64,000 nt of DNA, from positions 1 through 64,000 of the forward strand of contig NZ_SCWE01000005.1 of assembly GCF_004359505.1 (NCBI RefSeq), given 5' to 3'. Under the pieces are notes generated by a model. The model saw only the letters and a list, made by a program, of their open reading frames with translations, did no database searches and was not told where the DNA came from. Position numbers and translations under genes: made by a program. Below are positions 25,611-35,385 of this stretch, in pieces (within the stretch, counting starts at the first letter, position 1; every line of letters begins with the position of its first letter). Source of the stretch: Macrococcus hajekii. GTDB taxonomy: Bacteria; Bacillota; Bacilli; Staphylococcales; Staphylococcaceae.

Positions 25611-26596
25611 TAAAGCGTTTGAGCTGCTGTGATGATTGCTAAATCGTAAACATCGTCAGTTGAGCAGCCACGTGATAAGTCATTAACAGGTGCATTTAAA
25701 CCTTGTAAGATAGGACCGATCGCATCGAATCCACCTAAACGCTGAGCAATCTTGTAACCGATGTTACCTGCTTCAAGACTAGGGAATACGAAAACATTAG
25801 CATCCCCTTGAATTGGAGACTCAGGTGCTTTTTTAGCAGCGACTGAAGGAACAAATGCAGCATCGAACTGGAACTCTCCGTCGATTACAACATTATCAAG
25901 ACCTGCTTCAGCTTTTTTATCTTGAGCTAAACGAGTAGCCTCAGCTACTTTCTCTGTTTCAGGGGTTTTAGCTGAACCTTTTGTTGAGAAGCTCAGCATT
26001 GCCACTTTAGGATCCATACCGAAGCTTTGTGCTGTTTTAGCACTTTCAACAGCAATTTCAGCTAAATCAGATGCCTCTAATGTTGGATTGATAGCACAGT
26101 CTCCGAATACATACTGTTCATCATCACGTAACATGAAGAAGACGCCAGACGTTTTTGCGACACCTGGTTTCGTTTTAATGATTTGTAATGCAGGACGTAC
26201 TGTATCAGCTGTTGAATGCGCAGCGCCTGACACAAGACCTGCTGCTTTTCCGGTATGAACAAGCATCGTACCAAAGTAGTTGCCATCGTTCATCATTTTT
26301 TCTGCCTGTTCTTCTGTTGCTTTACCTTTACGACGCTCAACGAATGAAGCGATAAGTTCTGAACGTAATTCGCTTGTCGCCGGGTCGATGATTTCAAGTC
26401 CAGCTACAGACACACCTGCTTTGTCAGCAGTTGCTTTTAATTCATCTGCATTTCCTAACACAACAGGGGTTACGTATGCTGTTTCATTCAGCTTAACTGC
26501 TGCTGCAAGAACACGCTCGTCATTCCCTTCAGGAAATACGATACGCACATTTTTACCTTCTAATTTTTCTTTTAATACGTCTAATAAATTAGCCAT
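25610..26596 (-). CDS. pta: Phosphate acetyltransferase
   Basis: A 328-residue phosphotransacetylase that interconverts acetyl-CoA and acetyl phosphate in overflow metabolism. It begins LLDVLKEKLEGKNVRIVFPEG and contains GAAHSTADTVRPALQI and GDCAINPTLEASDLAEIAV, typical of the short EutD/Pta class. The C-terminal NDLSRGCSTDDVYDLAIITA is diagnostic. It is first in the operon pta–lipL–DUF1450 and divergent from hemQ. I saw no convincing CcpA site in the short upstream gap. Confidence 0.97.
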   Translation of the reverse strand: MANLLDVLKEKLEGKNVRIVFPEGNDERVLAAAVKLNETAYVTPVVLGNADELKATADKAGVSVAGLEIIDPATSELRSELIASFVERRKGKATEEQAEKMMNDGNYFGTMLVHTGKAAGLVSGAAHSTADTVRPALQIIKTKPGVAKTSGVFFMLRDDEQYVFGDCAINPTLEASDLAEIAVESAKTAQSFGMDPKVAMLSFSTKGSAKTPETEKVAEATRLAQDKKAEAGLDNVVIDGEFQFDAAFVPSVAAKKAPESPIQGDANVFVFPSLEAGNIGYKIAQRLGGFDAIGPILQGLNAPVNDLSRGCSTDDVYDLAIITAAQTL

Positions 26597-26748
26597 AATA
26601 GCCTCCTAGTATTGTTTCATACAATTTACATTCTTATTATAGAACATTTGTATAGAGAATTCACGTCATCAATTTGTAAAAGTATGAAGGCAGAATTTTC
26701 CGCTAATTATGTTATAGTGAAGAGGAATAAAAAATGAGGAGAGATACT

Positions 26749-27498
26749 ATGATTGAAGCAGCAAAAACTTTAGACGGCTGGTATAGCTTACACTTATTCT
26801 ATGCAATCGACTTTACAAGTCTTAAGTTAGTAGAAGCAGAAGACCGTGAACAGATGATTACAGAATTAAAAGAATATTTAACGAAGCTTGAAGCGAACCA
26901 CGAAGCAAAAGAAGGTTCATATGCTTTTTATAATATTACAGGACAAAAAGCAGACCTCATGCTCTGGATGCTCCGCCCTGAAATGAAGCAATTAACAGCG
27001 CTGGAAACAGAATTTAATAAACTCTCAATCAGTGACTATCTGATTCCGACGTACTCTTACGTATCAGTAATCGAGCTCAGTAACTACCTGGCAGGCGATT
27101 CAGATGAAGATCCATACCAGAATCCTCATGTGCGCGCGCGTCTCTACCCTGAAATTCCACGTAATGAATATGTCTGTTTCTACCCGATGGATAAACGTCG
27201 TGAAGGCAATGATAACTGGTATATGCTTGAGATGGACCATCGTAAAGACTTAATGCGTTCACACGGTATGATTGGCCGTGGCTACGCAGGTAAAGTGAAA
27301 CAGTTCATCACTGGATCAGTCGGTTTTGATGATCATGAGTGGGGTGTGACACTATTCGCTGATGATGTTCTTCAGTTCAAAAAATTAGTTTACGAAATGC
27401 GTTTTGATGAAGTATCAGCACGCTACGGCGAATTTGGTGAATTCTTCGTCGGCAACATTTTACAGCAGGAAGATTTATCGCCACTATTCGAAGTTTAA
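26749..27498 (+). CDS. hemQ: Coproheme decarboxylase
   Basis: A 249-residue chlorite-dismutase-fold enzyme that turns coproheme III into protoheme, the last step of haem synthesis in Gram-positives. Y145 (CFYPMDKR) corresponds to the catalytic tyrosine and H172 ([10 protein letters not shown]) to the proximal haem ligand of the S. aureus enzyme. Length matches S. aureus HemQ. A longer frame starts at 26734, but GAGGAGAG lies before the ATG at 26749. An extended -10-like TATGTTATAGT is just upstream (about 26708-26718). Confidence 0.95.
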   Translation: MIEAAKTLDGWYSLHLFYAIDFTSLKLVEAEDREQMITELKEYLTKLEANHEAKEGSYAFYNITGQKADLMLWMLRPEMKQLTALETEFNKLSISDYLIPTYSYVSVIELSNYLAGDSDEDPYQNPHVRARLYPEIPRNEYVCFYPMDKRREGNDNWYMLEMDHRKDLMRSHGMIGRGYAGKVKQFITGSVGFDDHEWGVTLFADDVLQFKKLVYEMRFDEVSARYGEFGEFFVGNILQQEDLSPLFEV

Positions 27499-27505
27499 AT
27501 CTAAG

Positions 27506-27551
27506 TATAAGAAGACCGGGAAATTCATCTGAATTTCCCGGTCTTCTTATA
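27506..27551. terminator. 22-bp perfect bidirectional terminator
   Basis: Positions 27506-27527 and 27530-27551 are exact reverse complements. The hairpin separates the converging hemQ and siderophore-binding-protein genes. T-rich sequence follows on both sides. Confidence 0.85.
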
Positions 27552-27559
27552 TTTAAAGT

Positions 27560-28588
27560 CTATTTATAGCCTTTTTCCACTTCTTCAATCTGCTTGATAG
27601 TTGTAGTTACACCTCCACCTGAGAAGTACCATAAGTATGGATCAAGTTCTATAATTTTATTATTTTTAATTGCATTCACTTCTTTAATGACTTCGTTAGA
27701 TAAAGCCTGCTTGCTTGAAGATTTACCACCTACTGCTACGCCTCTATCCATCGCATAAATAATATCAGGATTTGTTTTATTGAAGTATTCATAGTTCACT
27801 ACTTGACCATGACCTTCTGCTTTAATATTTTTATCCGCTTCTTTAACGCCGAGTACATCATGGATAAATCCAAATCGGCCGCCTTTACCAAACACTGATA
27901 ATTCACCTTCATTTGCTAATACGAAAAGACCTTTATCATCTGAGTCTGCTGTCATTTTTTTCACTTCAGCAACTTTATCATCTAAGTCTTTAATGAGCTT
28001 TGTTGTTTCCTGTTCTTTATCGAACATCTTCCCTAAGTTTTCTGTATTCGCTTTTACACTATCAATATAAGCTGTATCATTTGTGCCCATATAGACGATT
28101 TTCGCGTCAGGTGCTGCTTTTTTCATTTCATCCATCACTTTTGCTGTTGCCTGACGTCCTGAAATCAGAATAACTTCGGGATTCAGTTCTGCTAACTTCT
28201 CAAAGTTAGGTTCTTTCAATGAACCGAGGTTTGCATATTTATCGTCTTTAAAATCTGACAGAAATTCAGGGACTGAGCGATTGCCTTCACCTTTAGGAAG
28301 ACCTACTACATGATCAGATAATCCCAGCTCCTTCATAGTTGTGAGTGTACCATAATCAAAGACAGCCACTTTTTCTGAGTTCTTTGGCACAGTTACTTTT
28401 TCCGATACTTCCTTCGCATCGCTGCCATCTTCTTTTTCGCCCATCATCTTAAATTCATTTGTAATCTCGACAGTGCTGTCACCTGCTGCTTTTTCTTCTG
28501 TTGATTCTGATGTTTCCTGTTTAGTTCCACATGCTGCTAAAATTAAAACAAATGTAAAAGTAAGTAATAACAATGCGTATTTCTTCAT
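27560..28588 (-). CDS. sstD: Siderophore-binding lipoprotein SstD
   Basis: A 342-residue binding protein with lipobox LILAAC (C20) and an acidic linker. A class III binding-protein fold follows: KVAVFDYGTLTTMKELGLSD, ANLGSLKEPNFEKLAELNPEV and DPYLWYFSGGGVTTTIKQ. It matches SstD of S. aureus and YclQ of B. subtilis, which bind ferric catecholates such as petrobactin or host catecholamines. AAGGAG precedes the ATG. It is the last gene of the Fur-box operon, after a 96-nt gap from sstC that holds no gene. Confidence 0.9.
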   Translation of the reverse strand: MKKYALLLLTFTFVLILAACGTKQETSESTEEKAAGDSTVEITNEFKMMGEKEDGSDAKEVSEKVTVPKNSEKVAVFDYGTLTTMKELGLSDHVVGLPKGEGNRSVPEFLSDFKDDKYANLGSLKEPNFEKLAELNPEVILISGRQATAKVMDEMKKAAPDAKIVYMGTNDTAYIDSVKANTENLGKMFDKEQETTKLIKDLDDKVAEVKKMTADSDDKGLFVLANEGELSVFGKGGRFGFIHDVLGVKEADKNIKAEGHGQVVNYEYFNKTNPDIIYAMDRGVAVGGKSSSKQALSNEVIKEVNAIKNNKIIELDPYLWYFSGGGVTTTIKQIEEVEKGYK

Positions 28589-28684
28589 GGTAATCTCCTT
28601 ATTTTGTATTTTTCCCCGAATTAGTTCTGCCCGTAAAAATCTGAATATGCATTCCCCGGCACCACTCCTCTCAATGTTTTATTT

Positions 28685-29488
28685 TTAAATCAGCTGCGCT
28701 TCTCTCACGAAGTCGTCAACAGTTTTCTCATCATCGAAATAGACACAGATCTGCTGACCAAATATACATTCAATATTAATATCCATGTCATATACTTTTT
28801 TGAGTGCTTCCGGCGTGATAACACTATCCTTCGGCCCGTCCAGCAGAATCTCTCCGTCCTTCATCGCCACAATATAATCTGCATAACAAGAAGCAAAGTT
28901 AATATCATGAATGACAATGACAATGGTCTTCTGCTTTTCGCGCACTAGCCGGCGAAGCAGCTGCATCATCTGAACAGAATGCTTCATATCCAGATTGTTC
29001 AATGGTTCATCCAGAAAAATGTAGTCTGTATCCTGAGCGAGTGTCATGGCGATAAAAGCACGCTGTCTCTGCCCACCTGATAGCTCATCCAGATAGGTAT
29101 CCTGCAGACTGGTGAGTCCCATATAATCAAGTGACTCATCAATAATCCCTATATCTTCCTGCGTTAATCGTCCTTTTGAGTATGGGAATCGTCCGAAATT
29201 GACTAAATCTCTGACAGACAATTTAAGATTTGTATGGTTACTTTGTTTGAGCACCGCTAATTGCCGTGCAACTTGATCGCTTTTTAGCTTAGTAATTTCC
29301 GTGCCATTCAGCTCGACCGTTCCTTTTGTTACATCGATAAGCCGCGTGGCTGCATTGAGCAGTGTACTTTTACCTGCACCATTGGGCCCAATGATAGCGG
29401 TAATAGCCCCTTTTTTGATTTCTGTTGAGACATTATTGATAATGTGTTTTTTTCCGATATCGATGCTTAATTGATTGATTTTAATCAT
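28685..29488 (-). CDS. sstC: Siderophore ABC transporter ATPase SstC
   Basis: A 267-residue ABC ATPase energising ferric-siderophore import. Walker A is GPNGAGKST (34-42), the signature is LSGGQ (136-140) and Walker B is YIFLDEP (156-162). The His-loop IVIHDINFA follows. Family and operon position match SstC/YclP. AAGGAGGG precedes the ATG at 29488; the longer open frame upstream lies within sstB and is rejected. The gene overlaps sstB by 8 bp. Confidence 0.95.
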   Translation of the reverse strand: MIKINQLSIDIGKKHIINNVSTEIKKGAITAIIGPNGAGKSTLLNAATRLIDVTKGTVELNGTEITKLKSDQVARQLAVLKQSNHTNLKLSVRDLVNFGRFPYSKGRLTQEDIGIIDESLDYMGLTSLQDTYLDELSGGQRQRAFIAMTLAQDTDYIFLDEPLNNLDMKHSVQMMQLLRRLVREKQKTIVIVIHDINFASCYADYIVAMKDGEILLDGPKDSVITPEALKKVYDMDINIECIFGQQICVYFDDEKTVDDFVREAQLI

Positions 29489-30434
29489 GTGCACCCTCCT
29501 TAAATAGCAAGTAAATAAAATAGAGACCGCCGACAAAGTTAATCATAATCGTAATTTCAGTTGTGCCATCAAAGATATATTGCGTCATCATCTGACCGAT
29601 AACGAGTGTAATCACTGAAATCAGTATCGTACTCACGATTAATAAACGATGTTCATAAGTACGAATGAACTGATAAGTGATATTACAGACGATAATGCCG
29701 AGAAATGTAATAGGTCCTACTAGTGCTGTCGAGATGCTGACGAGTACAGCTATAATCAGCAGCATCATCCGCGTCAGCTTATCGATATCCAGTCCAAGGT
29801 TAAGAGAATGGATTTTCCCGAGGCTCAGTACGTCGAGTTCTGCACTCTTGCGATATATTATCAATAACAGTATGCCAATCAGCAGTGCTGAGAGAACCAA
29901 CAGTTTGTCATTCACAGTATTAAAGCTTGCAAACATCTTGTCCTGAAGCATTAAAAAATCGTCCGGATTCATCACCATATGCATAAAGCTCGACAGACTC
30001 TGGAAACATGTTCCCATGACCAGACCGAACAATAAGATAAAATAGACCGATGTATTTTTCCGGAAAACCAGCTTGAACAGTCCAAGTGTAAAGATAATCA
30101 TGAGCAGAACAGAAAGAAAGAAGTTAACATAAGTGTTCATCAGCAGTGAACTGACTGCTCCAAATAAAAAGATAATGACCGTCTGTAGAAACAAGTAGAC
30201 CGCATCAAGACCGATCACTGACGGTGTAAGCAGATGATTCTCAGTCAGCGTCTGAAATATCAGTGATGAAACTCCGATTGCTGCACCAACCAGCACAATC
30301 GCTGCTATTTTGCGCAGACGTGCAGGCAGCACATACCCTAGTGCATTCATGTTGAGTTGAATCAGAATATAAAGACCGATTAAAATCACCGCAACAAGCA
30401 ATAAGGTCCATACCTTCTTAGATTTTGGTGACAT
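29481..30434 (-). CDS. sstB: Siderophore ABC permease SstB
   Basis: A 317-residue FecCD-family permease with about nine membrane helices. Landmarks: LTENHLLTPSVIGLDAVYL (a shorter form of the usual GxNPLAxPxxLG loop) and LVGPITFLGIIVCNITYQF. It pairs with SstA to form the channel. It overlaps sstA by 17 bp and sstC by 8 bp, so the operon is translationally coupled. AAAGGAG precedes the ATG. Confidence 0.93.
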   Translation of the reverse strand: MSPKSKKVWTLLLVAVILIGLYILIQLNMNALGYVLPARLRKIAAIVLVGAAIGVSSLIFQTLTENHLLTPSVIGLDAVYLFLQTVIIFLFGAVSSLLMNTYVNFFLSVLLMIIFTLGLFKLVFRKNTSVYFILLFGLVMGTCFQSLSSFMHMVMNPDDFLMLQDKMFASFNTVNDKLLVLSALLIGILLLIIYRKSAELDVLSLGKIHSLNLGLDIDKLTRMMLLIIAVLVSISTALVGPITFLGIIVCNITYQFIRTYEHRLLIVSTILISVITLVIGQMMTQYIFDGTTEITIMINFVGGLYFIYLLFKEGAHD

Positions 30435-31380
30435 AATCAGCTCTCCTTTTCAAAAGCAGCCACATGAATAATACGCTGCCGATAATACCTAGTGTCAGAC
30501 CAATCGGAATCTCATAAGGAAAAATAATGATACGACTGAAAATATCAGCTACCATCACGAGAATGGCTCCAAGCAGTGCTGTAAAAGGCAACGTCTTCTG
30601 CAAGTGATCTCCGACAAAGAGATAGACGATATTAGGTACGACTAAGCCGAGAAACGGGAGTACACCGACAGTAACCACCACTGTTGCCGATACAATCGCA
30701 CTGATGACTACCCCGATATTCATGATTTTGTCATACGATATCCCCAGATTCCGGCTAAACGATTCGCCCATTCCGACAATAGTGAAATGATGCGCAAAAA
30801 AGTAAATGACAATAACCATCGGAATAATGATGAAAAGAGCCTCATATCGACCTGAAGTAATCATTGAAAAGTCACCCACAAAAAAATTACCGATACTTTG
30901 CATAGCATTAAAACGGAGCGCCATAAAAGTTGCAAAACTGGATACGATGTTACCGAGCATTAAACCAACCAGTGGAATAAATATTGCATCCTTATACTTA
31001 ATACGATTAACAATAAACATAAATGCCAGCGTTCCAATGACGGCCGCCGTAATAGCAAAAATAAGCTTAATAAGTATAGGCGTATCAGCGAAGAAAATCA
31101 TCGCTACTAATATTCCTAGTTTGGCAAAATCCATCGTACCTGCAGTGGTAGGCGAGACGAACTTATTTCTCGTCAACTGCTGCATCAGCAGACCTGCTAC
31201 ACTAAGTGCAGTGCCCGCTAAAATAATAGAGATGGTTCTAGGCAGACGACTATTGATGAGTATATTTTTTTCGTTGGCTGTCAGGTTAAGCAGATGTTTA
31301 GGTGCAAGATCAACAACTCCGATAAAGATGGAGAAAACAGACAGCCCAACGAGTAACAGAACTAAATAACGCAATTTCAT
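30418..31380 (-). CDS. sstA: Siderophore ABC permease SstA
   Basis: A 320-residue FecCD permease and first gene of the operon. Landmarks: SRLPRTISIILAGTALSVAG, LTRNKFVSPTTAGTMDFAKLG and GVLPFLGLVVPNIVYLFVGD. It matches SstA/YclN. AGAGGAG precedes the ATG. Expression should be induced by iron starvation, because a Fur box covers the promoter (31398-31418). Confidence 0.94.
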   Translation of the reverse strand: MKLRYLVLLLVGLSVFSIFIGVVDLAPKHLLNLTANEKNILINSRLPRTISIILAGTALSVAGLLMQQLTRNKFVSPTTAGTMDFAKLGILVAMIFFADTPILIKLIFAITAAVIGTLAFMFIVNRIKYKDAIFIPLVGLMLGNIVSSFATFMALRFNAMQSIGNFFVGDFSMITSGRYEALFIIIPMVIVIYFFAHHFTIVGMGESFSRNLGISYDKIMNIGVVISAIVSATVVVTVGVLPFLGLVVPNIVYLFVGDHLQKTLPFTALLGAILVMVADIFSRIIIFPYEIPIGLTLGIIGSVLFMWLLLKRRADYVTKI

Positions 31381-31397
31381 AACAAGAACTCCTCTTT

Positions 31398-31449
31398 AAT
31401 TGATAACCATTATCAATTACAATCATAACAAAGTTTTTATCCAGTTCAA
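31398..31449 (-). promoter_or_regulatory. sst promoter with Fur box
   Basis: AATTGATAA-CCA-TTATCAATT (31398-31418) is a perfect 9-bp palindrome that fits the Fur box consensus. A -35 TTGAAC (31444-31449) and -10 TATGAT (31422-31427), 16 bp apart on the minus strand, place the transcription start inside the box. Iron-bound Fur would therefore block initiation. Confidence 0.88.
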
Positions 31450-31603
31450 CCCTTTTCATAAAACTTTCTGTATTTATTTCTAAAACAAGTGATGACTTCT
31501 TATTTAAAAGTGTTTTTTTATGTATGCGTATTCAAAAAGAGTATTTAACTCCCCTTTTTCATGCTATATTTAGGATGAAAGATTTATAAAAGGGGGTATC
31601 ATC

Positions 31604-32941
31604 ATGAGTCAACAAGAGTCACTTAAGAAATCTATCGGTCTGTTAACGGCGATTACTATCGTTATCGGTACCATTATCGGTTCGGGTGTCTTTGTAAAAC
31701 CATCAGTCGTTCTCGGTCATGCGGGTTCCAGTAACATGGCAATCTGGGCCTGGGTTGTCGGAGGGATTTTAACATTGGCAGCCGGCCTTACTATCGCAGA
31801 AGTCGGCGCACAAATTCCAAAGACGGGTGGATTATATGCCTATATTCGTGATATTTATGGTCAGTTCTGGGGTTTTTTAACCGGCTGGGTACAAACTGTC
31901 ATCTATGGTCCCGCCATCATCGCTTCTCTCACATTATTTTTCGGTATTTTAGTTTCTAATTTTTTTGGCTTAAATGAGAGTCTCGGTGTATGGATCGGTC
32001 TGGCATCTCTGACTTTCCTGGTCGTACTGAATATATTAGGGACTGGGCTCGGAGGGGCGATGCAGAATATCACGACAATTGCCAAGCTCATTCCCGTCTT
32101 CGCAATCATCATTTTCGGTTTATTATGGGGAAAGGCCGATATCTTCAATCAGGATGTGACACATTTAATTAAAGAAGACGGACAAGTCAATTTCGGTCGC
32201 GCTGTACTCGCTACTTTATTTGCCTATGACGGCTGGATTATGCTGACGAACTTAACAGGTGAAATGAAAAACGCAAAACGTAACCTGCCACTCGCTATGT
32301 TAATCGGTTTATCTGTTGTCACATTAGCCTATGTTTTTATCAATATTGCCGTTTTTCATGTGATTCCAGCTACCGAACTCATCGGTATGGGTAATACAAG
32401 TTCGGCTCAAGCTGCCGCTCTGCTGTTCGGTCCAATCGGCGCGAAGTTTGTCAATATCGGTGTTATTATCTCGATTTTCGGTTGTCTGAACGGGAAAATC
32501 ATGACATTCCCACGTGTGCCATTTGCAATGGCTGATGACCACATGCTACCTTTTTCAAAAATCATCGGCTATGTCAGTCCTAAAACAAATACACCAGTCG
32601 GCGCACTGAGCATCGTCTATATTCTAGGCGTACTGCTTGTGTTATTAACACTCGCTATTCCTAAAGTAGTCAATGCCGATTATTTATCAGAGATTTGTAT
32701 CTTTGTCATCTATGTCTTTTATATCATGGCCTTTATTGGATTATTCCTTCTGCGGAAGCGTATTAAAGGACCGCGTGCTTATTCAGTTCCACTTTATCCT
32801 ATCGTTCCAATTGTTGCGATTTTAGGTGGTCTGTTCATCATCGTCAGTACGCTTCAAAGTGATTTCCTAGGCGCGCTCTATTCCCTTATTATTGTGGCAG
32901 TCGGTATTCCATTCTACTTCATGCTTAAAAAGCATGTTTAA
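31604..32941 (+). CDS. APC-family amino acid exchanger (SteT-like)
   Basis: A 445-residue transporter with about twelve membrane helices, of the LAT branch of the APC superfamily. The substrate-site motif GTIIGSGVFVKPSVV is in helix 1, and AEVGAQIPKTGGLYAYIRDIYG follows in helix 2/3. YDGWIMLTNLTGEMKNAKRNLP is helix 6 and its loop. It matches SteT (serine/threonine exchanger) of B. subtilis and its S. aureus neighbour of DUF423/ung. The substrate is inferred from the family. A GGGGG-rich binding site precedes the ATG. Confidence 0.88.
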   Translation: MSQQESLKKSIGLLTAITIVIGTIIGSGVFVKPSVVLGHAGSSNMAIWAWVVGGILTLAAGLTIAEVGAQIPKTGGLYAYIRDIYGQFWGFLTGWVQTVIYGPAIIASLTLFFGILVSNFFGLNESLGVWIGLASLTFLVVLNILGTGLGGAMQNITTIAKLIPVFAIIIFGLLWGKADIFNQDVTHLIKEDGQVNFGRAVLATLFAYDGWIMLTNLTGEMKNAKRNLPLAMLIGLSVVTLAYVFINIAVFHVIPATELIGMGNTSSAQAAALLFGPIGAKFVNIGVIISIFGCLNGKIMTFPRVPFAMADDHMLPFSKIIGYVSPKTNTPVGALSIVYILGVLLVLLTLAIPKVVNADYLSEICIFVIYVFYIMAFIGLFLLRKRIKGPRAYSVPLYPIVPIVAILGGLFIIVSTLQSDFLGALYSLIIVAVGIPFYFMLKKHV

Positions 32942-33001
32942 CACTCATTAGAACAGGATATAATTAAGAAAACTAATTATTCTTGAAAGGAAGAATTCAC
33001 T

Positions 33002-33106
33002 ATGAAACGTTTTATCCAATTATTAATCAAATTAAGTCCAATTATTTTACCGATTTTACAACGTCAACTGAACAAACGTAACAATTCAAGCAACAACAAT
33101 AAATAA
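33002..33106 (+). CDS. 34-residue amphipathic small protein
   Basis: A short gene encodes 34 residues: MKRFIQLLIKLSPIILPILQ, then a basic Asn/Ser-rich tail (RQLNKRNNSSNNNK). GAAAGGAAG precedes the ATG at a good distance. A possible -10 TATAAT lies at 32959-32964, and a strong terminator follows at once. It could be a membrane-associated peptide. No family is recognised, but promoter, binding site and terminator together support a real gene. Confidence 0.6.
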   Translation: MKRFIQLLIKLSPIILPILQRQLNKRNNSSNNNK

Positions 33107-33138
33107 AAAATAGACACCCTATAGGGTGTCTATTTTTT
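33105..33138. terminator. Bidirectional terminator
   Basis: A perfect 16-bp stem (33105-33120 with 33123-33138) has six A on the left and six T on the right. It lies between the 34-residue gene and the converging DUF423 gene. Confidence 0.93.
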
Positions 33139-33499
33139 ATGCTTTCCATGCTGCGAGTATGAGCAGGAACCAGCTCGCTATAAAGAGTACGCCACCAATC
33201 GGTGTAATAGCACCGAGTACTTTAATCTGTGTTACAGCGAGAATATACAGTGATCCACTGAATAGCACTATTCCTGCTGTCATCAGCCAGCCGGCCGTAT
33301 TGAGATTAAGCGATGTCGTACCGTTTAAAATGCCGATTAATATTAAACCGAGAGCGTGATACATCTGATACATTGTTGCTTTATTCCAGATATCCAGATA
33401 TTTCGGTGTCAACTTACCTTCCAGCCCGTGGGCACCGAAAGCACCGAGGGCTACTGCTAACATTGCATTCAGTGCACCGATAATTAAAAACGTCTTCAT
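33137..33499 (-). CDS. DUF423 family membrane protein (YwdK-like)
   Basis: A 120-residue protein with four membrane helices. It begins [20 protein letters not shown], followed by [18 protein letters not shown] and YQMYHALGL, the DUF423 signature. The family is conserved in Bacillales and of unknown function. GGAGG precedes the ATG. It lies downstream of ung and ywdI in the same direction, as in S. aureus and B. subtilis. Confidence 0.92.
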   Translation of the reverse strand: MKTFLIIGALNAMLAVALGAFGAHGLEGKLTPKYLDIWNKATMYQMYHALGLILIGILNGTTSLNLNTAGWLMTAGIVLFSGSLYILAVTQIKVLGAITPIGGVLFIASWFLLILAAWKA

Positions 33500-33508
33500 A
33501 TTTTCCTC

Positions 33509-33781
33509 CTAAAAATCAAATAATGATTTGCCATTTCCAAGACCATCATCTGTTTCTGCTTTAATCGATTTGAGCGGTTGTCCACCCATCAATTTTAGCT
33601 CTGCAGGCGAAATCTCTTCTTTATGAGCTTTTATACCAGGGTTTTCATTTTGATACGTATGACAACTACCCAATGAAGCCAGCGTCTGTATTGCATACAT
33701 GTGCTTACTAAATTCATTATCTTCTGATGTACGTGCTTTTTCAAGTTCCGTCATGATCTGATTAATGATCTGAGCTTTCAT
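33509..33781 (-). CDS. DUF5327 family protein (YwdI-like)
   Basis: A 90-residue soluble protein. The N-terminal helix [12 protein letters not shown] and the segment [14 protein letters not shown] match YwdI/DUF5327; the C-terminal part is disordered and ends [11 protein letters not shown]. It overlaps the end of ung by 20 bp, and its AAGGAGGTTG lies within ung. The function is unknown; the link with ung is conserved. Confidence 0.82.
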   Translation of the reverse strand: MKAQIINQIMTELEKARTSEDNEFSKHMYAIQTLASLGSCHTYQNENPGIKAHKEEISPAELKLMGGQPLKSIKAETDDGLGNGKSLFDF

Positions 33782-34439
33782 TCATTACAACCTCCTTGCA
33801 CCAGTTAATCGGTTCAATATGATGTGCCTTTAAATAGTCATTAGTTTTACTATAAGGTTTTGAACCAAAGAAACCTCTGAATGCACTAAGCGGACTTGGA
33901 TGTACACTTTTAATAATATGATGTTTTGCCGTGTCAATCAACGGTATTTTAGACTGCGCCGGCTTACCCCACAATATAAATACAACATTTTCCCGGTAAT
34001 CTGAAACAGCTTGAATAATTTCATTTGTAAAGGTCTCCCAGCCAATTCCTTTATGAGAATTGGCCTGTCCTTTTTCTACAGTCATAACAGTGTTAAGAAG
34101 AAGGACTCCTTCCTCCGCCCAGCCTGTCAGCTCACCAGTATGACGTTCACAGCCCACATCATCTACCAGTTCCTTATACATATTCCGTAAAGATGGCGGT
34201 ATTTTAGTACCATTTTTTACGGAAAAGGCCATCCCATGTGCCTGATCCGGGCCATGATAAGGATCCTGTCCTAGAATGACAACCTTCACTTGATCAAAAG
34301 GCGTATATTTAAAGGCGTTATAAATATTGTCCCGTGCCGGATAAATTTCTTTAGTTGCATAAGCATTCTCCAGAAAATCATCCATAGCTGAGAAATCATG
34401 CTTTTCTTTAATTTCTTTAAAAATGGTCTCCCACTTCAT
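33762..34439 (-). CDS. ung: Uracil-DNA glycosylase
   Basis: A 225-residue family 1 glycosylase that removes uracil from DNA. The water-activating loop is [13 protein letters not shown] with catalytic D59, and the minor-groove loop HPSPLSA contains H180. WGKPAQSK and [17 protein letters not shown] are also diagnostic. A longer frame starts at 34481, but GAGGTGAGGAGA directly precedes the ATG at 34439, giving the usual length. Confidence 0.97.
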   Translation of the reverse strand: MKWETIFKEIKEKHDFSAMDDFLENAYATKEIYPARDNIYNAFKYTPFDQVKVVILGQDPYHGPDQAHGMAFSVKNGTKIPPSLRNMYKELVDDVGCERHTGELTGWAEEGVLLLNTVMTVEKGQANSHKGIGWETFTNEIIQAVSDYRENVVFILWGKPAQSKIPLIDTAKHHIIKSVHPSPLSAFRGFFGSKPYSKTNDYLKAHHIEPINWCKEVVMNESSDH

Positions 34440-34548
34440 TCTCCTCACCTCACTCTGAATTGTAGCATAAAATGTAAGCATTTTATTTTGTCATACCCGC
34501 TTTCATGCTATGATAATAATAATCAGAAAAAAGAATGGGGTATGTAAA

Positions 34549-35379
34549 ATGTCACTTAAAAAAACACTTACAATTGCAGGTTCTGATACAAGTGCCGGCG
34601 CTGGTATGCAGGCCGACTTAAAAACATTTCAAGAACTGAATACTTATGGTATGGTCGCACTGACAGCGGTGGTTACTATGAATCCTGAATCATGGAGTCA
34701 TGATGTAACGCCTTTACCAATTGAGTTACTGGATAAACAGATTCAAACCGCTCTATCTATCGGACCCGACGCTATTAAAACGGGTATGCTCGGAACTGAA
34801 GAAATCATCGGTCGTGCAGCACAGGCTTTTAAAGATTCAGACGCAGAATTCTTCGTTGTGGATCCCGTTATGGTTTGTAAAGGCGAAGATGAAGTCTTAA
34901 ACCCAGGTAATACTGATGCTATGATTAAAGAATTATTACCGCTGGCGACAGTTGTTACTCCTAATCTATTCGAAGCGGGTCAGCTTTCTGGTCTCGGTAA
35001 ACTGACATCAGTCGATCAAATGAAGGAGGCAGCACGTATCATTCATGAGCGTGGTGCTCAGCATGTCGTCATAAAAGGCGGCAAAGCGCTGGAAGGTGCA
35101 GAAGCACTCGACCTATACTTTGACGGTACGACTTATACTCTTCTGACGACTGACAAGTTCCAGTCATCTTATAATCATGGTGCAGGTTGTACATTTGCAG
35201 CAGCTACTACAGCTCACTTAGCTAATGGCTTATCACCTCGCGAAGCAGTGATTAACGCTAAAGCCTTTGTAGCATCTGCAATTAAGCACGGCTGGAAAAT
35301 GAATGAATTTGTAGGACCTGTTCAACATGGCGCTTACAACAAAGTCGAAAAAATCGACGTTCAGACTAAAGAAGTGTAA
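34549..35379 (+). CDS. pdxK: Pyridoxal/hydroxymethylpyrimidine kinase
   Basis: A 276-residue ribokinase-fold enzyme that phosphorylates B6 vitamers in the PLP salvage route. It begins TLTIAGSDTSAGAGMQADLK and ends its active site with NHGAGCTFAAA. C110, H210 and C214 fall at the positions of the dual-cysteine pyridoxal kinase described in S. aureus, and the length is the same. Family members can also act as ThiD. An upstream start at 34510 has no binding site; the ATG at 34549 follows GGGGTATG, which is weak. Confidence 0.9.
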   Translation: MSLKKTLTIAGSDTSAGAGMQADLKTFQELNTYGMVALTAVVTMNPESWSHDVTPLPIELLDKQIQTALSIGPDAIKTGMLGTEEIIGRAAQAFKDSDAEFFVVDPVMVCKGEDEVLNPGNTDAMIKELLPLATVVTPNLFEAGQLSGLGKLTSVDQMKEAARIIHERGAQHVVIKGGKALEGAEALDLYFDGTTYTLLTTDKFQSSYNHGAGCTFAAATTAHLANGLSPREAVINAKAFVASAIKHGWKMNEFVGPVQHGAYNKVEKIDVQTKEV

Positions 35380-35385
35380 AATGAC

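Noticed and set aside
26597..26748. CcpA cre site or paired Fur box between pta and hemQ
   Set aside because: No stretch fits either consensus; only an extended -10-like element for hemQ was visible.
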